This document shows, one piece after another, positions 1-5,459 of a stretch of 8,671 bases of DNA; position 1 is the first letter of the stretch, and each line of letters opens with the position of its first letter. Where the stretch lies: contig LKNC01000103.1 in the NCBI GenBank assembly GCA_001564255.1, forward strand, positions 1-8,671. The letters are read 5' to 3'. Under the pieces are notes generated by a model, which saw only the letters and a program-made list of their open reading frames with translations, had not been told where the DNA came from and made no database searches. Position numbers and translations under genes: made by a program. This stretch comes from Natrialbaceae archaeon Tc-Br11_E2g1 (GTDB lineage: Archaea > Halobacteriota > Halobacteria > Halobacteriales > Natrialbaceae).

Positions 1-163
1 CTCGAGGTCGTCGAAAGGTAGCGGCCTCGGCGCCTTCGGTAGATCGTCGCCGGACGCGAGGAACGGGTCGGTCCCGTCCGGCCCCTACGTCCTCGGCACC
101 ACAGTTCTTCGTCATCGGCCATACGGGCGTTGGCGGCTGTGAGTCAAGTAGTTGCCGCCGGAG
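1..163. other. Left edge: possible start of a leftward gene, reading frame unclear
   Basis: No complete gene is visible here. On the minus strand an ATG at 122-120 opens a frame running off the window, beginning MADDEELWCRGRRG. A weak TATA-like box (TACTTGA, about 145-151) lies roughly 27 nt before it, and the upstream zinc-ribbon gene on the same strand stops at 164. After about codon 12 this frame turns arginine-rich, as haloarchaeal shadow frames do. The neighbouring minus-strand frame, open from position 84 to 1, reads GPDGTDPFLASGDDLP and is acidic with G/C-ending codons, but has no start codon and follows a TAG at 87-85. This may be a frameshifted or mis-sequenced gene start, or noncoding DNA. 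No family is recognised. Confidence 0.25.
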
Positions 164-358
164 CTACTCGACCTGGTAGTACGCCCGGACCAGCGGCGAG
201 GCGCAGTTCCCACAGTAGGTGTAAAACAGTTCCTCGGCGACCGTCCCACAGCTCGGACACCGTTTACACTCCCGGATCGACGGCCCGTCGTCCCGTTCCG
301 TGGTGTGGCTCCCGGAACCCACTGCTGTCTGGGTTTTTCGTGACCCGTTGCGGGGCAT
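164..358 (-). CDS. Small zinc-ribbon protein, 64 aa
   Basis: The function is unknown. The protein has a basic, disordered-looking N-terminal half (residues 1-30) and a C-terminal zinc ribbon. C34-P-S-C37 and C49-G-N-C52 form two CxxC knuckles about 11 residues apart, and there is an extra cysteine at C31. Haloarchaea encode many such tiny zinc-finger proteins, most of them uncharacterised; roles in nucleic-acid binding or as protein adaptors are usual guesses. The start is well supported: on the minus strand a TATA-like TTTATG (complement of 383-388) lies about 28 nt before the ATG at 358, as expected for a leaderless mRNA. The gene diverges from trpS across a 144-bp gap. No signal peptide or membrane segment is seen. 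The zinc site is read directly from the sequence; any function is not. Confidence 0.75.
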   Translation of the reverse strand: MPRNGSRKTQTAVGSGSHTTERDDGPSIRECKRCPSCGTVAEELFYTYCGNCASPLVRAYYQVE

Positions 359-382
359 ACGCGGGGCTCAGGGGAGCGAGCG

Positions 383-388
383 CATAAA
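383..388 (-). promoter_or_regulatory. TATA-like box for the zinc-ribbon gene
   Basis: CATAAA on the plus strand reads TTTATG on the minus strand. Its centre is about 28 nt from the ATG at 358, which places transcription start at or beside the start codon (leaderless). It is one half of the divergent promoter region shared with trpS. Confidence 0.6.
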
Positions 389-471
389 CATGTCCCCTCG
401 AGGCCGGTGTCTCTGACGTGACCGCGAAACGACCGCGGGCCGAAGACCCCCGGTTCGAGGTCGAAAGGAAG

Positions 472-478
472 CTTTTTG
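472..478 (+). promoter_or_regulatory. TATA-like box for trpS
   Basis: The run CTTTTTG is preceded by a purine-rich BRE-like stretch (GAAAGGAAG, about 462-470) and centres about 28 nt before the trpS ATG at 503. This is the spacing of a haloarchaeal leaderless promoter. No Shine-Dalgarno sequence precedes the ATG, which fits. Confidence 0.6.
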
Positions 479-502
479 CGCGGGCGAGCGTGAGTCGACG
501 AC

Positions 503-2059
503 ATGATCGGAGACGATCCACTCGAGGGGGACGAACCCCGGACGGACGGTGGGACAGACGGCGCAGATAATGTCGCACTCGACCCCTGGGGTTCCTCGAG
601 CGTCTCCGACTACCGGAAACTGTTCGAGGAGTTTGGGATCGAGGAGTTCGACGAGGTACTCGAGGCGGTCCCGGACCCCCACTACCTGATGCGTCGGGGA
701 GTCATCTTCGGCCACCGTGAGTACCGACCCGTCGCGGAGGCGATGGCGGAGGGCGAACCCTTCGCCGCCCTCTCCGGCTTTATGCCCACCGGCGATCCCC
801 ACATCGGTCACAAACTGGTCTTCGACGAGATCATCTGGCATCAACAGCAGGGAGCAGATGCCTACGCGCTGATCGCCGACCTCGAGGCCCACGCAGCCCG
901 CGGGATGACCTGGGCGGAGATCGACGAACACGCCCGCAGCTATCTGCTCTCCCTTCTTGCACTCGGATTCGACCCCGAGGAGGGGACCCTCTACCGCCAG
1001 TCGGCAGAACGTGAGGTGCAGGATCTGGCCTTCGAACTCGGCGCGGAGGCGAACTTCTCTGAGTTCCAGGCGATCTACGGTTTCGACGGCGAGACCGACG
1101 TCTCACACATGCAGTCGGTCGTCACCCAGATGGCGGACATCCTCTACCCACAGGCCGCGGACGAGCCAAAGCCGACGGTGATTCCCGTGGGTCCGGACCA
1201 GGACCCCCACGTTCGGCTGGCTCGTGACCTGGGCGAACGGATGCGGTATTTCAAAGTCAGCGAGGCCTACGCGAGCTTCGAGCTGACAGACGACGAACGA
1301 GACCTCGTCGCCGAGGCGTACGACGCCCGCGAGGAGTACGCCGACGATCCGGAAACGCCACGGTGTGAGGCGGCCGCGACGTGGCTCGAGGCGGCCGTCG
1401 AGGACGGGCCGGCCCTCGAGTCCACGGTCGAGAAACTCGCAAACGGCGGGAAAGAGCCACTCCGCCCGCGCACTCGCTTTTTCGACCGTCGGGCCACCGA
1501 CGAGGCCTTCGAGGGACTCATCGACGCCGTCGAGGGCGAGAAACGGGTCTACGACTCCCACGTCGACGCCTTCGATCTCGAGGTCGCCGAAGCCGAGGAA
1601 CTGGCCCGCGACCTCGAGGTCGAGTACGGCGGCTACGGCTTTCTCCCGCCCTCGTCGATCTACCATCGCTTTATGACTGGCTTGACGGGTGGGAAGATGT
1701 CCTCGTCGATCCCCGCCTCCCACATCTCGCTTCTCGACGATCCCGAGGACGGCTACGACAAGGTCCGGTCGGCGACGACTGGCGGCCGCGAGACCGCCGA
1801 AGAACAACGCGAGAAAGGCGGGAAAGCCGACGAGTGTCCCGTCTACGAACTGTACGCCTACCTGCTCGCCGGCGACGACGACGAGTTCACAAAGGAGGTC
1901 TACGACGAGTGTGTCGGCGGCGAACGTCTCTGTGGTGACTGTAAGGAACAGGCCGCCCAGCTAATGCGTGAGTTCCTCGCCGACCACCAGGAGAACCGCG
2001 AGGAAGTCGAGGAGTTACTCGAGGGGACGGACGTCGTCCTCGAGTCGCCACGGCGGTAG
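503..2059 (+). CDS. trpS: Tryptophan--tRNA ligase (TrpRS), 518 aa
   Basis: A class I aminoacyl-tRNA synthetase that charges tRNA-Trp with tryptophan using ATP, in the cytoplasm. The HIGH-type signature is DPHIGH at residues 98-103 (after SGFMPTG) and the KMSKS loop is GGKMSSS at 396-402. The stretches IPVGPDQDPHVRLARD (227-242) and SSIYHRFMTGL (384-394) are typical of archaeal TrpRS. From memory, ordinary archaeal TrpRS is about 370 residues. The excess here is a variable acidic N-terminus (about 1-30) and a roughly 110-residue insertion (about 265-372) between the Rossmann core and the KMSSS region, probably a haloarchaeal elaboration. The C-terminal domain has C445-x24-C470-x6-C477-x2-C480, close to the iron-sulfur motif of some bacterial TrpRS. 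Haloarchaea may carry two trpS genes; which paralogue this is cannot be told. The ATG start is supported by the leaderless TATA box at 472-478. Confidence 0.96.
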   Translation: MIGDDPLEGDEPRTDGGTDGADNVALDPWGSSSVSDYRKLFEEFGIEEFDEVLEAVPDPHYLMRRGVIFGHREYRPVAEAMAEGEPFAALSGFMPTGDPHIGHKLVFDEIIWHQQQGADAYALIADLEAHAARGMTWAEIDEHARSYLLSLLALGFDPEEGTLYRQSAEREVQDLAFELGAEANFSEFQAIYGFDGETDVSHMQSVVTQMADILYPQAADEPKPTVIPVGPDQDPHVRLARDLGERMRYFKVSEAYASFELTDDERDLVAEAYDAREEYADDPETPRCEAAATWLEAAVEDGPALESTVEKLANGGKEPLRPRTRFFDRRATDEAFEGLIDAVEGEKRVYDSHVDAFDLEVAEAEELARDLEVEYGGYGFLPPSSIYHRFMTGLTGGKMSSSIPASHISLLDDPEDGYDKVRSATTGGRETAEEQREKGGKADECPVYELYAYLLAGDDDEFTKEVYDECVGGERLCGDCKEQAAQLMREFLADHQENREEVEELLEGTDVVLESPRR

Positions 2060-2080
2060 CGGTCGCCTCGAGTCGGTGTG

Positions 2081-2085
2081 TTTTT
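2081..2085 (+). terminator. T-tract after trpS, possible archaeal terminator
   Basis: A run of five T lies 22 nt past the trpS stop codon in GC-rich DNA. Archaeal RNA polymerase commonly terminates at such oligo-T tracts without a hairpin. The same TGTGTTTTTGCGG context could equally act as a TATA box for a transcript that starts near 2108 and carries the small gene at 2216. The two readings cannot be separated here. Confidence 0.35.
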
Positions 2086-2143
2086 GCGGTGTGGAGAGTG
2101 GTACGATCGACGTGCCCTCCGACTGTGACGTTGCGGGATCGCG

Positions 2144-2161
2144 GACAGCAGTGACAGCAGT
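2144..2161. repeat. Perfect 9-bp tandem duplication (GACAGCAGT x2)
   Basis: GACAGCAGT occurs twice back to back at 2144-2152 and 2153-2161. A third copy with one mismatch (GACAGCGGT) lies at 2198-2206 and runs into the Shine-Dalgarno of the next gene. The repeat sits in the leader region between trpS and the small gene at 2216. It may be a binding site or slippage duplication; no function is assigned. Confidence 0.5.
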
Positions 2162-2203
2162 CCGGATCGACGGGTGTACTGGTTCCCAACCACGGACGAC
2201 AGC

Positions 2204-2211
2204 GGTGATCC
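2204..2211 (+). promoter_or_regulatory. Shine-Dalgarno for the small gene at 2216
   Basis: GGTGATCC is fully complementary to the GGAUCACC part of the archaeal 16S rRNA 3' end and stops 4 nt before the ATG at 2216. It decides between that ATG and an in-frame GTG at 2174. It also implies a transcript with a 5' leader, unlike the leaderless neighbours; no TATA-like box is seen 25-30 nt before either start. Confidence 0.55.
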
Positions 2212-2215
2212 GTCA

Positions 2216-2386
2216 ATGAGCGACGCCGGCGAACTGAAGACGGTCCTGCGGGAGAACGCACCGGACGAGCCCGCAGTCGACTACTACGTCGTGATCCACG
2301 ACGAGGGTGGCGAAGAACTCGAGCGCATCCCGATCGAGCCCGGCCAGGACGTCAGTTTCGTCTCCGAGGAGCGCCAGGACGACTGA
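2216..2386 (+). CDS. Small acidic protein of unknown function, 56 aa
   Basis: I do not recognise this family. The product has about 30% Asp+Glu. It shows a probable N-terminal helix (GELKTVLREN, residues 5-14), then two strand-like stretches (VDYYVVIHDE, 21-30; EELERIPIEPGQDVSFV, 33-49) and a charged tail. This suggests a small compact alpha/beta or beta-hairpin fold, cytoplasmic, with no cysteines or membrane segment. The ATG at 2216 is preferred over the in-frame GTG at 2174 because of the Shine-Dalgarno GGTGATCC. It lies on the same strand as trpS, 156 nt downstream, and ends 40 nt before the Usp gene start, which has its own promoter. Codon use and acidity match real haloarchaeal genes, which is the main reason to call it. 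Confidence 0.65.
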   Translation: MSDAGELKTVLRENAPDEPAVDYYVVIHDEGGEELERIPIEPGQDVSFVSEERQDD

Positions 2387-2392
2387 CCTGAT

Positions 2393-2399
2393 AGTTTTA
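2393..2399 (+). promoter_or_regulatory. TATA-like box for the two-domain Usp gene
   Basis: AGTTTTA centres about 30 nt before the ATG at 2427. It lies just 6 nt past the stop codon of the small gene, so the Usp gene can be transcribed on its own as a leaderless mRNA. This also argues for the ATG at 2427 over any upstream in-frame start. Confidence 0.6.
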
Positions 2400-2426
2400 C
2401 GATCGCCGTCGTGGTGGGGTTCGTCC

Positions 2427-3338
2427 ATGACCGAGACAGTTCTCGTCCCGGTAGACGGCTCCGACCACGCCAGCGCCGTCCTCGAGTACGCCCTGCGATC
2501 GTTCCCCGACGCGACGATCACCGCACTGTACGTCCACGATCCCGGCCACGACCACTACGCGGCCGTCGGCGACGCGGAGACGCCACAAGAGCGCAGGCAG
2601 GCGACTGCACGGCGAATACTCGAGGCCGCTCGCGAGCAGGCCGACGCGTACGACCACGACATAGAGACCGAGACCCGGACGGGGACGCCACACACGGAGA
2701 TTCTCGAGTGTCTACTCGAGGAGGAGTTCGACGCGGTCGTGATGGGCAGTCACGGCGAGTCACCCATCACCCGACCGTTCCTGGGTCACGTAAGCGAGAC
2801 GATCGTCATGCGGGCACCCGTGAGGACGACGATCATCTCCGAACCGCTCGCTGATCTTCGGGACCGCGACCTCCCCGGAACGGTCCTCCTCGGGACCGAC
2901 GGCTCCGAACAGGCCGAGGCGGCCCTGGAGTACGCCCTCGAGACGTTTCCGGAGGCCGAGTTCACCGCAGTCCACGTTCTCGATCTCCCCTTCGAACACG
3001 ACCGGGCGGACGTCGAAGGGACCTACCTCGAGCCGGTACTCGAGGACGCGAGAACTCGTGCAGAACGGATCCTCACCGCCACAGAGGAGATCGCCGACGA
3101 ACACGGGACGGCGATCGACACGGCGGTCGAATACGGCAAGCCGGCGACCGAGATCGTCGGCCACGCACGCGCGAAGGGGGTCGATGGGATCGTCATGGGC
3201 GGGCACGGTCGGTCGATAAGCGAGCGGGTGCTCACCGGAACGGTCGCGGAGACGGTGACCCGGCGGTCGGAACTCGCGGTGACGCTCGTCCGCGGTGGTC
3301 ACCCCTCGCGTTCGATCCCCTCGAACAGTGGCTCGTAG
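2427..3338 (+). CDS. Tandem UspA-domain universal stress protein, 303 aa
   Basis: Two Usp (alpha/beta, nucleotide-binding-like) domains in one chain: residues 1-137 (TETVLVPVDGSD start) and 150-288 (GTVLLGTDGSE start). The ATP-binding signature is G-x2-G-x9-G-(S/T). Domain 2 has it intact: G258-GH-G261, nine residues, G271-T272. Domain 1 has G107-SH-G110, nine residues, then G120-H121, so the Ser/Thr is replaced by His and nucleotide binding may differ. Usp proteins are cytoplasmic and support survival of stress and energy limitation; the exact role here is unknown. The start at 2427 is set by the leaderless TATA box at 2393-2399; an in-frame extension to 2307 would lie inside the preceding gene. 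The last 14 or so residues (after AVTLVRG) extend past the normal domain end and are encoded opposite the 3' end of the DUF2267 gene (40-bp tail-to-tail overlap). Confidence 0.93.
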   Translation: MTETVLVPVDGSDHASAVLEYALRSFPDATITALYVHDPGHDHYAAVGDAETPQERRQATARRILEAAREQADAYDHDIETETRTGTPHTEILECLLEEEFDAVVMGSHGESPITRPFLGHVSETIVMRAPVRTTIISEPLADLRDRDLPGTVLLGTDGSEQAEAALEYALETFPEAEFTAVHVLDLPFEHDRADVEGTYLEPVLEDARTRAERILTATEEIADEHGTAIDTAVEYGKPATEIVGHARAKGVDGIVMGGHGRSISERVLTGTVAETVTRRSELAVTLVRGGHPSRSIPSNSGS

Positions 3339-3685
3339 TCCTCTGGGAGGCCGTTTCTCACTTTCTCGACGTTCCCCGGCGGGACGACCTCGCCGACGAC
3401 CGCGAGGATCTCTTGGGCGTGGTAGTTCGCGTCCGCCCGGTCGATCCCCTCGCGCTTTGCGACCCGACCGACGAACTCGTGGTAATCAAAACGCTGGCCG
3501 AACTCGCCTTCAGTCAGGTAGCGATCGATCTCCATCGGGAGCGGGCTGGCCAGATCGGTCGCCTCGCCCTCCGGGAGCCGTTCGCCGAGAGTCGTCAGTG
3601 TCGCTCGCGTCGCCCGGACGGCTTCGCCGAAACGGCCGAACTCGAGTCGGTGCTGGACCTGGCCGATGAACTGTTTGTACTCCAT
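3299..3685 (-). CDS. DUF2267 family protein, 128 aa
   Basis: This matches the DUF2267 pattern of two related helical halves. The first is MEYKQFIGQVQHR followed by AVRATRATLTTLGERLPEGEA and DLASPLPMEIDRYL. The second is FDYHEFVGRVAKREG followed by HAQEILAVVGEVVPPG and VRNGLPEDYEPLF. Family length is typically about 120-140 residues. The biochemical function is unknown; in many genomes such proteins sit near stress or membrane-associated genes (family knowledge, not evidence here). A GTG at 3703 would add six residues, but the TATA-like box TTATAG (3714-3719) lies only 13 nt from it and about 31 nt from the ATG at 3685, so the ATG is chosen. The gene lies downstream of the sulfatase on the same strand (143-nt gap, own promoter) and overlaps the convergent Usp gene by 40 bp. 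Confidence 0.85.
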   Translation of the reverse strand: MEYKQFIGQVQHRLEFGRFGEAVRATRATLTTLGERLPEGEATDLASPLPMEIDRYLTEGEFGQRFDYHEFVGRVAKREGIDRADANYHAQEILAVVGEVVPPGNVEKVRNGLPEDYEPLFEGIEREG

Positions 3686-3713
3686 CTCGTCTATGCCGTC
3701 CACAGCGTGGCCC

Positions 3714-3719
3714 TTATAG
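3714..3719 (-). promoter_or_regulatory. TATA-like box for the DUF2267 gene
   Basis: TTATAG on the plus strand reads CTATAA on the minus strand. Its spacing of about 31 nt to the ATG at 3685 fits a leaderless or near-leaderless mRNA and excludes the upstream GTG at 3703. Confidence 0.6.
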
Positions 3720-3828
3720 CCAGTCCCGGCGGTCGAGTGGGTCGTTCATACTGACTGCTGTCCGTCCGTTCCGGGGCAACTGCGCTCCGTCTCGGGGTCG
3801 CCCCGGTACAGCGGTACAGCTATCGCTA

Positions 3829-5178
3829 TCACTCGGACTCGTGTGGCCACGACTGGATCTCCTCGTAATCGCCGGGTGGCACGGGCCCATCGAGCAGTGG
3901 GTCGTCGGTGGCTTCCATCCAGTCTTTGAGCCGTTCGGCGAGGTCGGCCCTGACGTCCCGGTACCTGGGTTCGTAGACCACGTTGTCGTCTTCCCGGGGA
4001 CACTCCTCGAGGTCGTACAGTTCCTCGTAGGGCCGTGGCGGAACGCCGTCCGCTTCACGGACCTCGCGGCCGGCCTCGCTCGCGAAGATGTCTTTCGTGA
4101 GGTAGACTTTCGGCAGGTGCCAGAAGCTCCTGACGTACTTGTATCGGCGAGTGCGGATCGCCCGGAAGGGGTTGTACATGTCGTGCCAGGTCATCTCGGC
4201 GAAGACCTGCTCGCGCTCGTCGTACCCCCCGCCGGTCAACAGGGGCAGGAAACTCCGGCCGTGCAGTTCGTCGGGGACCTCGAGGCCGATACACTCGAGC
4301 ATCGTCGGCAAGACGTCGACGTTGCTCAGCAGTTCGTCGTAACGGCTGCCGTCGTCGGCGACGCCGGGCCATCGGACGATCAGGGCGGCCTCGAGGCCGG
4401 CGTCGTAGGGGCTGCCCTTCGCGCGGGGGAAGGCGATGCCGTGTTCGGTGGTGAAGACCACGAGCGTCCCCTCTTCGAGTCCTCCCTCGGCGAGTGCATC
4501 GAGGATCACCCCGACGGCGTCGTCGATCGCGTAGACCATCCCGCGCATCTCCGCGAGGTCGCGACGAACCCCACGTCTGTCGGGGAGGTAGGGAAGCGGG
4601 CGCACCTCGTCGGGGTCGTCGACCTCGTAGAAGTCCGAATCGAAGCCAAAGCGGCCGTTTTCCTCCTCGACGCGGTGACACTCGAAGAAACCGACTGAGG
4701 CGAAAAAGGGCGCCTCGAAGGCCCGTTTCTCGAGGAACGTCGAGACGACGTCGGCGACGTTTCGGGCCCGGTTTGCCTGGTGGACCTCCGGCGAGACGCC
4801 GGGGTAGAGGTTTCCCTCGGAGTGGACGTGGTCGTACTCGAGGCGGTCGGTGTTCCCGGTGACGTGCTGGAGACCGAAGAGGTGGGTCTCATAGCCCGCC
4901 TCGGCGAGGTACTGTGGCAGGATGCGTTCGTCGTCGTTCAGTTCCCAGTTCCCGTGGGCGAGCCCCATGAGGCCGTTGCCGTGTGGGTGTCGGCCGGTCG
5001 CGAGGCTGCCACGGCTCGGCGAACACTGGGGAGCGGTGACGTAGTGGTTCTCGAACAGCGCGCCTTGGGTGGCGAGTTCGTCGATCCGCGGCGTCTCGAC
5101 GTCGACGTCGTAACAGCCGAGGTACCGCCCGAGGTCGTGACAGTGAACGAGGAGGACGTTCAGCCGATCGCTTGGCAT
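3829..5178 (-). CDS. Sulfatase (alkaline-phosphatase superfamily), 449 aa
   Basis: A formylglycine-type sulfatase that would hydrolyse a sulfate ester or sulfamate; the substrate is unknown. The signature C52-S-P-S-R56-G-S-L-A-T-G62-R provides the cysteine converted to formylglycine. The N-terminal metal motif is H14-D15 where most sulfatases have Asp-Asp. The usual GKxH Lys is replaced in G102-L-Q-H105. H168 (FECH) and E245-H246 (TTEHG, usually DH) complete the site, followed by PRAK (251-254) and YDAGLEAALIVRWPG. The PRAK/YD-G layout recalls the heparan N-sulfatase-like branch. No signal peptide, Tat motif or membrane segment is seen, so it appears cytoplasmic. No formylglycine-generating enzyme, transporter or glycosidase lies nearby, so the context does not identify a substrate. 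The ATG at 5178 is supported by a TATA-like box 26 nt upstream. The C-terminal part (LYDLEECPREDDN, then DLAERLKDWM) matches sulfatase ends, so the gene is full length. Confidence 0.92.
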   Translation of the reverse strand: MPSDRLNVLLVHCHDLGRYLGCYDVDVETPRIDELATQGALFENHYVTAPQCSPSRGSLATGRHPHGNGLMGLAHGNWELNDDERILPQYLAEAGYETHLFGLQHVTGNTDRLEYDHVHSEGNLYPGVSPEVHQANRARNVADVVSTFLEKRAFEAPFFASVGFFECHRVEEENGRFGFDSDFYEVDDPDEVRPLPYLPDRRGVRRDLAEMRGMVYAIDDAVGVILDALAEGGLEEGTLVVFTTEHGIAFPRAKGSPYDAGLEAALIVRWPGVADDGSRYDELLSNVDVLPTMLECIGLEVPDELHGRSFLPLLTGGGYDEREQVFAEMTWHDMYNPFRAIRTRRYKYVRSFWHLPKVYLTKDIFASEAGREVREADGVPPRPYEELYDLEECPREDDNVVYEPRYRDVRADLAERLKDWMEATDDPLLDGPVPPGDYEEIQSWPHESE

Positions 5179-5201
5179 AGGCGGCCTACCACGCCCGGCG
5201 G

Positions 5202-5206
5202 AATAA
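5202..5206 (-). promoter_or_regulatory. TATA-like box for the sulfatase gene
   Basis: AATAA on the plus strand (minus strand GTTATTCC) centres about 26 nt before the ATG at 5178 and fits a leaderless transcript. A palindrome GACCGGTC lies further upstream at 5232-5239. Confidence 0.5.
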
Positions 5207-5425
5207 CGCTTGGTCGAGAGGTACCGATTTCGACCGGTCTCGAGGCGTGACGTTCAGTTCTTCCAGTACCGGGCCACGTCCCGAGACACTCGTCGGCGAT
5301 CCGGACCTCACGGACGTGGTGGACCTCCAGTGGCACGCCGTAGACGCCCGGGAGCGTTCGGGTCTGACGCTGTAAGCTGTCCGTTCGCCGCCTGCTGGTA
5401 CCGACTTGTTCACATATTAGGAGTC

Positions 5426-5434
5426 GTTTTATTA
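5426..5434 (+). promoter_or_regulatory. TATA box of the thiolase operon (GTTTTATTA)
   Basis: GTTTTATTA spans -34 to -26 relative to the thiolase ATG at 5460 and fits a leaderless mRNA. The identical 9-mer is found at -35 to -27 before the dehydrogenase gene at 7076. A further AT-rich block, CATATTAG (5413-5420), lies just upstream. Confidence 0.65.
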
Positions 5435-5459
5435 CCCTCGTATCTGTAGGCTAACTCCC

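Noticed and set aside
368..931. 187-codon minus-strand frame across the trpS start
   Set aside because: It covers both the trpS promoter and the opposite zinc-ribbon promoter, and its sequence has no recognisable family.
1103..1807. 234-codon minus-strand frame inside trpS
   Set aside because: Shadow of the trpS coding frame in high-GC DNA; no motif, and trpS is intact over the same bases.
3714..3749. Eleven-codon frame MNDPLDRRDWL just upstream of the DUF2267 gene
   Set aside because: Its stop codon coincides with the TATA box of the DUF2267 gene and it has no promoter or Shine-Dalgarno of its own; chance is sufficient.
3804..3830. Short tandem repeats CGGTACAG x2 followed by CTATCG/CTATC near the sulfatase stop
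   Set aside because: Very short, single extra copies with no promoter or gene boundary role evident; probably replication slippage.
4780..5250. Long plus-strand open frame opposite the sulfatase N-terminus (156 codons), and another at 3841-4698 (285 codons)
   Set aside because: Both are antisense shadows of the sulfatase gene. They are rich in Val/Gly/Asp through complementary codons and show no recognisable domain, while the minus-strand frame has full sulfatase motifs.
5274..5319. 8-bp inverted repeat CCACGTCC / GGACGTGG
   Set aside because: A 30-nt loop in GC-rich DNA makes a chance match likely; the surrounding bases do not extend the pairing.
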